From NCBI GenBank assembly GCA_046541515.1, contig JBKHDD010000147.1:1-12545 (forward strand): DNA of 12,545 nt, in the 5' to 3' direction. The DNA is from CAYFVR01 sp046541515 (GTDB lineage: Bacteria > Desulfobacterota > Desulfobacteria > Desulfobacterales > Desulfococcaceae). The notes beneath the pieces were generated by a model. It saw nothing but the letters and a program-made list of their open reading frames with translations. It was not told where the DNA came from and ran no database searches. Shown here one piece after another: positions 7,849 through 12,545 of this stretch (position 1 is the first letter of the stretch; every line of letters starts with the position of its first letter). Made by a program: the position numbers and the translations under genes.

Positions 7849-8765
7849 GATTGGACTCCTCCGTTTTGAAGATGCCCGGCCTCGAAATCGGCGGCCAGGG
7901 TTTGGAGCCGCTGGAGCGCCGCCGCGCCCGTTCGCCGCTCAAAACGGCCGTTGGCTTCGGGGTGAATGGTTCCGGCCAGCCGAATAAAGCGGGACACGGC
8001 CGCGGCGTTGTCCACAACGGTGGGGCTGACGATGGGCCGCTCGGCCATGGGAACCCGGTATTCGTCCACCACGAGCAGCGGTTCGTCCTCCATGCCCTCG
8101 GCCCAGGATGCCCGGGCCAGGGCCACGCCCTTTGGGTTCCCCGCGCCCAGGCGGGAAAAGCTGGAAAGGAAAGCGTAGGCGGCGGCGGTGAATTCGCCCT
8201 CGGTGACGGAGATGCAGTGATTGGAGACCGGGTAGAGCAGACCGGGCTGGGCGTATTCCTTGCGGTAGGGCATGGGATTGTCCCCGGTTTCCTTGTAAAC
8301 CAGCGCGGGATGCATGGCCCGTTGTTTTTCCAAGGCAATTTGACCGCCAATGGCAACCCCGCCGCCATGGGACAAGCGGCCGATGAAGGTTTTCGTGCCT
8401 GCCTGAAGACCGCCGAACACCCGGCAAATCGGGCAGGCGGTATCGCAGCAGGTGTTGGGAATGCCGCATTCCAGCCGATCCATCAGCAACTTCCCGCCCG
8501 CGTCCGCCCACAACAGGGTGCGCCGCTCGATTCCTCGCCGTTTGGTTGGGCTGATGTAGCATTTTTCCACCTCGGTTTCCGGAGCGACCATGATTCGGAC
8601 TTTCTCGACGATGTTGATGTTCACTTCCTTTTCGTCGCCGAAATAGACCTCCTGGGGCGCTTCAAGGATGGCGTAGATGTCGTAATGGCGTCGGGGTTCG
8701 CTGGTTTCGGGAAGTCCGCTGAGAGTGCGGCCGGTTTCCGGGGTTTCGGTCTTCGTCTTTGCCAT
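7845..8765 (-). CDS. cas7: Cas7-family backbone subunit, Csc2-like
   Basis: This 306-residue protein is preceded by AAAGGAG eight bases before its ATG, suiting the most abundant subunit of the complex. It has a cysteine cluster around C100, C106, C107, C111 and C114 ending in CPICRVFGG, the CPxCxxFG pattern of zinc-holding Cas7 proteins such as Csc2 of I-D and some type III RAMPs. Further RAMP-like features are a Gly-rich stretch, SHGGGVAIGG (132-141), and SSFSRLGAGNPKG (201-213). Several copies would coat the crRNA spacer and hold the target strand. It starts five bases after the large-subunit stop and overlaps cas5 by four bases. Cas7 identity rests on these motifs and position. The resemblance to Csc2 is pattern-level only. 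Confidence 0.84.
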   Translation of the reverse strand: MAKTKTETPETGRTLSGLPETSEPRRHYDIYAILEAPQEVYFGDEKEVNINIVEKVRIMVAPETEVEKCYISPTKRRGIERRTLLWADAGGKLLMDRLECGIPNTCCDTACPICRVFGGLQAGTKTFIGRLSHGGGVAIGGQIALEKQRAMHPALVYKETGDNPMPYRKEYAQPGLLYPVSNHCISVTEGEFTAAAYAFLSSFSRLGAGNPKGVALARASWAEGMEDEPLLVVDEYRVPMAERPIVSPTVVDNAAAVSRFIRLAGTIHPEANGRFERRTGAAALQRLQTLAADFEAGHLQNGGVQS

Positions 8766-8770
8766 GGGGA

Positions 8771-9289
8771 TTACTCCTTTTCCTTGTTCTGACCACCGAG
8801 ATGTTGGGGAAACATGCTCCATAACGCCAATTTCACCTGGTAGGCGAAAGCCCGCCAGTCCGCTTCGTTCCGGTACGGCGGCGTTTCGCCTTCGTTGACC
8901 AGCGCGGCGGTGACCCGGCTGACCTGATCGGGGCCGAGGAAAACCTTTTCCTCGAATTTCCGCGTCCATTCGAAGGCGGTTACTTCTTCGGCCACCCGCT
9001 TGGCTTCCGCCTTCAACGGCCCCAGTTCCTCGCCGGCCCATTCCAGCAGTTCCAGGGCCTTGTCGTAGAAAAAATGGTTGCCGGGGCGTCGGCAGAAAAT
9101 GAACGTGGGCGCCCCGCTTTCCCGGGCGGCGGTGTAGGCGTACTGAATGGGCCGGTCGGCCTCCTCCAGCAGTTTTCCGACGGCCCGCTTTCGCGCCTGG
9201 GGGTCCTTCAACGCATTGTTGACCCGTTCCGCGAAGGGCAACAGCAGACCGGCGAATCCGACGATCTTGGGATAATCGGGCAATGGCAT
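8771..9289 (-). CDS. cas11: Probable internally translated small subunit Cas11 (in frame in large-subunit gene)
   Basis: Within the large-subunit gene a perfect AAAGGAG (9296-9302) lies six bases before an in-frame ATG (9287-9289, residue M497). The same AAAGGAG core precedes cas7 in this operon. Initiation here would give a 172-residue protein, MPLPDYPKIVGFAG to the shared stop, predicted by eye to be mostly helical and amphipathic. No separate small-subunit gene (csa5, cse2 or cas11) is present. In I-D, I-B and I-C systems the small subunit is known to arise by internal initiation in the large-subunit gene, and this arrangement fits that rule. Cas11 copies line the belly of the complex and stabilise the R-loop. 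The ribosome binding site and ATG are seen directly; translation is inference. Confidence 0.7.
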   Translation of the reverse strand: MPLPDYPKIVGFAGLLLPFAERVNNALKDPQARKRAVGKLLEEADRPIQYAYTAARESGAPTFIFCRRPGNHFFYDKALELLEWAGEELGPLKAEAKRVAEEVTAFEWTRKFEEKVFLGPDQVSRVTAALVNEGETPPYRNEADWRAFAYQVKLALWSMFPQHLGGQNKEKE

Positions 9290-10777
9290 GGGGGTCTCCT
9301 TTGACCAGAGTTGTTCCAGTTCCCGCCAGAAATCCTGGAGCGCCTCGAATTTCCAGCCGCTCCAAAAGCGGGTTCTGATGATGGGGTTTTCGCCTGAAAT
9401 GAGTGCGTAAAATCCATGAAAAACCTTCCCGGCGAGCAGATAGCGAAGGGCGCGTCCGGCGACCCGCCAGAAATCTTTTTCGGCCGGGCCTCGGGGATAT
9501 TTGGCCGGGGAAAGTACGGGTTCCAGCTTCGCAAGGGCGGAAACCATCCAGAGGGACCAGGCGGGAAGGGTGAAGGATTCCTCGCCCGGATGAACCTCGA
9601 CATGGAATCCTCGGGAGAACAGGTCCGGCGCGAACAGAGTGCCGGTTTTCCAAAGCGTGTAATGCCTCGCCCCAAGGGTTTTCAACAGCATGCCCTTTCC
9701 CAGGGTTTCGGAGGCGTGAAGGCTGATGAACCCGCCGGCCAGAACGTGGAGGGTTTGGGCGACGTGTTTGCGAAGCAGGCTTTCCAAAACCGCGTCCGGC
9801 GTCCATTCGTCCCCGGGGGTGCGAAACCGGACGGTCAGCGTTTCGGGCGCGAGTTTCACCGGGCAGAGAAATACCGTCGCGACGCAGCGGGGGCAGTACC
9901 GGTTCAAATCGTCTTTGTGTCGGCCGGATTGCGGACGTTCGTCGGCGTCTTTCAGGAAAACGGCCAAGCGTTCGTACCCTGCCTTCCGTAGAATGCGTTC
10001 CCCGCATCCACCGCAACGGAGGTGTTTGGTTCCGATGGAAAAATCGCCCCCGGTTTCGGCGCCCGCCGGATCCAGCGCGGCCGGGGAACTGATTTTCGGA
10101 TAGGTTCCCGCTTCCATCACCTTTTCGAGGCGGGACAGTGCGGAGGGGATGCTTTTTTGTTTGAAATGTTTTCGGCGGGAGGCACCCCATTGATAATACT
10201 GATGGAGATATCGGGCCATATCTTCCGAAAGAATGGGAATGTCGCCGTCATCCCACGGCTTGGCCTGGTTTTTAAACAAGGTCTTGTTGTCCAAATACAG
10301 TCCCACCGATTGCTCCAGATGTTCTTTCCCCGCCAATATTTGCCAAAATTCCCGCCACGATATCTCAAAATCGAACGGATGATCGTCGCGCTGGTGCACC
10401 GTCAAAATCCCGTTTTTTTCCAATGCCCAGAAGCCCGATTCCGCCAAAAACCCGCAAAACCGGCTCCAAAACCAATCGAACCCAATTCGCATTTGCGGCT
10501 CTCCCGGCCGGTTGGGCAGGGGAAATTCCCATCGGCGGCCCCGCTCGACGCCGGTTTCATCCACCACGCCGCCATCGTCCCGGATCTCCAGCGACGGCGG
10601 AACCCAATCCGCTCCGGACGCCGGGAACGCCAACCGACGCAGCGGCCGAAGCCGTCGGGTGGCGTACAAAAACCCGTCGATCTTCGGCTGAAAATCCGCC
10701 CGGTTCCGGGCCGAGACCAGTCCTTCCATTTCGGCGTCCGTGAGCAGAAGAAAATGCTCCGTTATAAACGATTCCAT
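8771..10777 (-). CDS. Type I effector large subunit, Cas8/Cas10d-like
   Basis: This 668-residue protein is the first gene of the effector operon, the usual place for the large subunit, which recognises the PAM and recruits Cas3. A zinc-ribbon-like pair, CGGC (C255, C258) and CPRC (C295, C298, with C305 near), lies in the middle, as in several Cas8 and Cas10-type proteins. I see no HD motif and no GGDD cyclase motif. It is therefore neither a type III Cas10 nor a full-length Cas10d, which is longer and begins with an HD domain. The C-terminal part (about 497-668) looks helical and can be made separately as Cas11. The ATG at 10777 has an AAAGGA site six bases upstream. The specific Cas8 subfamily is not recognised; position and elimination carry much of this call. 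Confidence 0.75.
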   Translation of the reverse strand: MESFITEHFLLLTDAEMEGLVSARNRADFQPKIDGFLYATRRLRPLRRLAFPASGADWVPPSLEIRDDGGVVDETGVERGRRWEFPLPNRPGEPQMRIGFDWFWSRFCGFLAESGFWALEKNGILTVHQRDDHPFDFEISWREFWQILAGKEHLEQSVGLYLDNKTLFKNQAKPWDDGDIPILSEDMARYLHQYYQWGASRRKHFKQKSIPSALSRLEKVMEAGTYPKISSPAALDPAGAETGGDFSIGTKHLRCGGCGERILRKAGYERLAVFLKDADERPQSGRHKDDLNRYCPRCVATVFLCPVKLAPETLTVRFRTPGDEWTPDAVLESLLRKHVAQTLHVLAGGFISLHASETLGKGMLLKTLGARHYTLWKTGTLFAPDLFSRGFHVEVHPGEESFTLPAWSLWMVSALAKLEPVLSPAKYPRGPAEKDFWRVAGRALRYLLAGKVFHGFYALISGENPIIRTRFWSGWKFEALQDFWRELEQLWSKETPMPLPDYPKIVGFAGLLLPFAERVNNALKDPQARKRAVGKLLEEADRPIQYAYTAARESGAPTFIFCRRPGNHFFYDKALELLEWAGEELGPLKAEAKRVAEEVTAFEWTRKFEEKVFLGPDQVSRVTAALVNEGETPPYRNEADWRAFAYQVKLALWSMFPQHLGGQNKEKE

Positions 10778-10938
10778 ATGCTTTCCTTTCCGCGACGAAG
10801 AATTCCCGGGAACGGGATCGTCCCCCCCGCCGATTGACTACGGTTTTCGGATCGCTTTTTTCAAAAAAAAATTCGTCAAGCCCGACAAGCCGAGGGCCGG
10901 TCTCGTTTGGTCCACCCGATGCTCGTGCTTCCAAGGCG
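10778..10938 (-). promoter_or_regulatory. Gap between regulator and effector operon; possible operon promoter
   Basis: This 161-base gap has features that could hold the effector-operon promoter. On the minus strand a TTGACG (10874-10879) is followed by a T run and an A run (10856-10871), a curved, UP-like tract, but no good -10 at the right spacing. A weak GCCC/GGGC hairpin (10880-10897) precedes the T run and could be a poor terminator for the regulator gene. Closer to the large-subunit gene lies the palindrome TTCCCGGGAA (10803-10812), a possible operator. None of these is strong alone, so co-transcription with the regulator is also possible. Confidence 0.3.
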
Positions 10939-11919
10939 TTATCGTAATTCGCCGTTTCCCGGATTGTTCACGTACCGCCGGGCCATCCGTTCCACCGTTT
11001 CCCGGGCTTCGGCCCGCAACCATTCCGGCGACAAGATTTCCGCCCCGTCCCCCCAGAAAAAGCTCCACCACATCACCTCGCGGGGTTCCGCCACCTCCAC
11101 GGAAAACCGGATGCCCCCGCCGGATTCCTCGGCAATTTGCTGACTATGGTGCCAGAGCGCCTCTTCAATAAACCGACGGACCGGTGGTGAAAACCGGACC
11201 ACGACCGTTTGCGTGGATTCCCCGGCAAACACCGAGAAGGCATTTTTGTGTCGTCGTCCAAAATCGTACCCCTCTCGAATCGCGAATCCGCGTTCCCCGA
11301 GTTGAACTTCTTTTACCCGGTTCAGCCGGTACATCCGGATTCCGTTTTCGGTCCAGGAGTAACCTTCCATGTAAAGGGCGCGGCGGCGGAAGAAAATGTG
11401 GTACGGGTCCACCCGATGGATTTGCGCTTCCGAATTCGCCGGGCGATGGTACAAAATTTCCACGCGCCGGTTTTCCCCGATGGCCCGTTGGAGGGTTTCC
11501 AAAACATTCCGTGCGCAACCGAACCCTTCCCGAAGGACCACTTCTTCGAACAGCGCATCCCGAAGGGGACCGGGCAGCCCGGCGGCCAGTTTCCGCGCCG
11601 CCTTGAAGCCCTCGAAAGTGAGAAGGTAGTCCCCCGTGGCCGAAAGCTGACGGAGCGCCATGATCAACGAGAGCTGTTCGGTCAGCGTCAGCGTTTCGAT
11701 GGGCAGGGTGGCATCCCGCAAAATGGTGAACTGGCCCGCTTTTCGTTGAAAGGTGAACTCAAAACCCATTTCTTCCAGCAATTGCTTGTCTTTATAAAAT
11801 TGTGATTTGCTAATCCCCAGCGTTTTCAGCAGGCGGGCGAGCGGCTGGGCCGGGGTGGTTTTGATTTCCACCAGAATTTGCATCAAACGAAACAAGCGGC
11901 GATTGTCATGATTTTTCAT
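10939..11919 (-). CDS. HTH-WYL transcriptional regulator
   Basis: This is a 326-residue DeoR/YafY-like regulator. Residues about 8-60 form an N-terminal helix-turn-helix (LGISKSQFYKDKQLLEEMGF includes the recognition helix). Residues about 140-205 carry the WYL core (ALYMEGYSWTENGIRMYRLNRV), and about 230-315 the C-terminal extension ending AEILSPEWLR. WYL domains bind nucleic acid or nucleotide ligands. They are frequent beside CRISPR and phage-defence genes. Sll7009 of Synechocystis, a WYL protein, represses a I-D locus. A similar control role is inferred. The ATG at 11919 is chosen because the longer frame to 12072 would translate two intrinsic terminators. A GGAG lies 15 bases upstream, rather far. 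A TTGCGA, 17 bases and TAGTTT just ahead could give a nearly leaderless mRNA. Confidence 0.88.
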   Translation of the reverse strand: MKNHDNRRLFRLMQILVEIKTTPAQPLARLLKTLGISKSQFYKDKQLLEEMGFEFTFQRKAGQFTILRDATLPIETLTLTEQLSLIMALRQLSATGDYLLTFEGFKAARKLAAGLPGPLRDALFEEVVLREGFGCARNVLETLQRAIGENRRVEILYHRPANSEAQIHRVDPYHIFFRRRALYMEGYSWTENGIRMYRLNRVKEVQLGERGFAIREGYDFGRRHKNAFSVFAGESTQTVVVRFSPPVRRFIEEALWHHSQQIAEESGGGIRFSVEVAEPREVMWWSFFWGDGAEILSPEWLRAEARETVERMARRYVNNPGNGELR

Positions 11920-11958
11920 GGCGGGAAAACTACTCTCCACGAAAAATTCTCGCAACCC

Positions 11959-11996
11959 AAAAAAAAGACTCGGTCCACCACTGGGTGGACCGAGTC
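11959..11996 (-). terminator. Strong intrinsic terminator, proximal
   Basis: A perfect 13-base-pair stem (arms 11967-11979 and 11984-11996, four-base loop) is followed on the minus strand by eight T residues (11959-11966). It points leftward and ends 40 bases before the regulator ATG. Transcripts coming from the right should stop here, unless it works as an attenuator in the regulator's leader. On the plus strand no T run follows the stem, so it is one-directional. Confidence 0.93.
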
Positions 11997-12027
11997 TCCG
12001 AATTCTCTTCGCCGCCGGTTTTTTTCC

Positions 12028-12062
12028 AAAAAAAAGCGGCGGGCGCCTTTCGGCCCCGCCGC
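12028..12062 (-). terminator. Strong intrinsic terminator, distal
   Basis: A GC-only stem of about 11 pairs with one bulged G (12036-12047 against 12052-12062) closes on a GAAA tetraloop. It is followed on the minus strand by eight T residues (12028-12035). Past the T run, the sequence at 12010-12027 can pair with the terminator's descending arm (CGCCGC with GGCGGCG, T run with A run), so a read-through transcript could refold. It is the first of two tandem leftward terminators ahead of the regulator. Confidence 0.92.
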
Positions 12063-12250
12063 CCGTCTTCAATCTCCGCGCCCGATGAGGACGCTTCCAG
12101 CTATTTCAAAAGCCCCCGCCACCGGGGCGGCCATTCCCGCTCCGCCCGGACGGGGGAATCGTAGACCGGGCCGCCCCGCCATTGAAAGTTTGGTCTCGCA
12201 AGGGACCGTTTGCACTGTTCGGCGCCAGTGGTATATCAATAAAAATTATT
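12028..12250 (-). ncRNA. Possible small structured RNA ending at the distal terminator
   Basis: No protein gene explains what the strong leftward terminator at 12028-12062 terminates. Upstream is a structured segment: GGGGCGGCC (12124-12132) pairs perfectly with GGCCGCCCC (12169-12177). Inside it, ATTCCC (12133-12138) pairs with GGGAAT (12154-12159) and CCG with CGG. A perfect minus-strand TATAAT lies at 12258-12263 in an AT-rich block, without a good -35. A transcript from about 12250 would be roughly 220 nt. I do not recognise 6S RNA, tmRNA, RNase P, SRP RNA or a common riboswitch. It may instead be a long 5' leader of the regulator or the 3' end of an upstream unit. Confidence 0.35.
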
Positions 12251-12545
12251 TATTTATATTATATTTTTAAATAAATTGAATGGCTTTAGTTGACGCATAT
12301 GCCCTCAGGGGGAAAGCGAACGGGTTTGTAGGATCGCCTCCGCCACGTGGTTCTCCCGGTGTTGGACTTTTTCTGGTCGCGTAGCGCTTCTCTTGTTGAG
12401 GGCTGTTAAAAAGAAATTCGCGTTTTTCCAAAAAAATAAAAAATGCGGCTGCCACTCGTTGCCGATAATAGAGAATCCCCAAAAGAAGGCCAATGCGGCC
12501 AATCGAGTACTGCCGGTGAATTAATACCCTACATGGTTTTTAAAA
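12063..12545. other. Gene-poor right flank
   Basis: No coding region is convincing here. From 12063 to 12235 the sequence is GC-rich with long stems. From 12236 to about 12280 it is very AT-rich and promoter-like. From 12285 to the edge it is mixed, with short open frames of 65-71 codons that need TTG starts and lack clear ribosome binding sites. I see no tRNA, insertion-sequence end or direct repeat. Confidence 0.6.
12258..12263 (-). promoter_or_regulatory. Candidate -10 element in AT-rich block
   Basis: A perfect TATAAT lies on the minus strand within an AT-rich tract of about 40 bases (12237-12278). It would drive leftward transcription through the structured segment into the two terminators. 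No convincing -35 is found 16-18 bases upstream. In so AT-rich a tract a TATAAT can arise by chance. Confidence 0.3.

Noticed and set aside
7184..8368. Minus-strand frame of 394 codons overlapping cas7 and cas5
   Set aside because: It is out of frame with both genes, Pro/Arg-rich and without motifs, whereas the true frames are joined by ATGA and preceded by a ribosome binding site.
1507..8765. Subtype I-G (I-U), suggested by the Cas4-Cas1 fusion
   Set aside because: Cas5 and Cas6 are separate proteins rather than a Csb2-type fusion, and Cas3 is split into two genes. Only the adaptation module fits I-G.
8771..10777. Type III Cas10 with cyclase activity
   Set aside because: No GGDD motif is visible, no CARF effector is present, and the operon has cas3' and cas3''.
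11920..12072. N-terminal extension of the WYL regulator (51 more codons)
   Set aside because: The extension would encode the proximal terminator hairpin and its T run, is compositionally odd, and adds nothing to the HTH domain, which begins right after the ATG at 11919.
12170..12230. ATTGAAAG on the plus strand at 12180-12187 and GGAGATTGAAGAC on the minus strand near 12070, resembling the repeat's 3' end, as in a CreA-type crRNA-like antitoxin
   Set aside because: Only the short handle-like part matches. The repeat hairpin and the rest of the 36 bases are not present, and no small toxin frame is recognisable.
12267..12502. Small minus-strand frames of 65 and 71 codons near the right edge
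   Set aside because: Both need TTG starts and lack a clear ribosome binding site, and neither resembles a known family to me. They may be a decayed or chance frame.

Overview
The window holds a complete class 1, type I CRISPR-Cas locus from a GC-rich bacterium. All genes read leftward (minus strand), with strong AGGAG-type ribosome binding sites and overlapping ATGA junctions. A bacterium is favoured over an archaeon by this translation signal usage, by the HTH-WYL regulator and by the intrinsic terminators. I cannot name the phylum.

Layout in transcription order, right to left. About 480 bases at the right edge (12063-12545) contain no convincing gene but include an AT-rich promoter-like block and a strong stem-loop. 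Two strong intrinsic terminators follow (12028-12062 and 11959-11996). Next is an HTH-WYL regulator (10939-11919) and a 161-base gap. The effector operon comes next: a large Cas8/Cas10d-like subunit (8771-10777) with an apparent internal start for a small Cas11 subunit (8771-9289), a Csc2-like Cas7 (7845-8765), Cas5 (7003-7848), a stand-alone HD nuclease Cas3'' (6257-7006), a stand-alone helicase Cas3' (4242-6266) and Cas6 (3436-4239). The adaptation module is a Cas4-Cas1 fusion (1785-3452) and Cas2 (1507-1788). A leader (1301-1506) separates cas2 from an array of 18 identical 36-base repeats and 17 complete spacers, which runs off the left edge.

How the parts work together, inferred from the families: Cas6 cuts the leftward array transcript at the base of the repeat hairpin and leaves an ATTGAAAC 5' handle. 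Cas7, Cas5, the large subunit and the internally started Cas11 form the crRNA-guided complex. The separate Cas3' and Cas3'' unwind and cut the target. Cas4-Cas1 and Cas2 add spacers at the leader end (right side of the array). The WYL protein probably controls expression.

The combination is unusual. The Cas7 cysteine cluster and the WYL partner recall I-D, separate cas3' and cas3'' recall I-A, and the Cas4-Cas1 fusion recalls I-G (formerly I-U). No Csb1/Csb2, Csa5 or GGDD-bearing Cas10 is visible. I would call it a type I system of unassigned or variant subtype. The most interesting points are the internal Cas11 start, two sliding-clamp-binding-like motifs in the Cas3' linker, and the terminator/stem-loop block ahead of the regulator.
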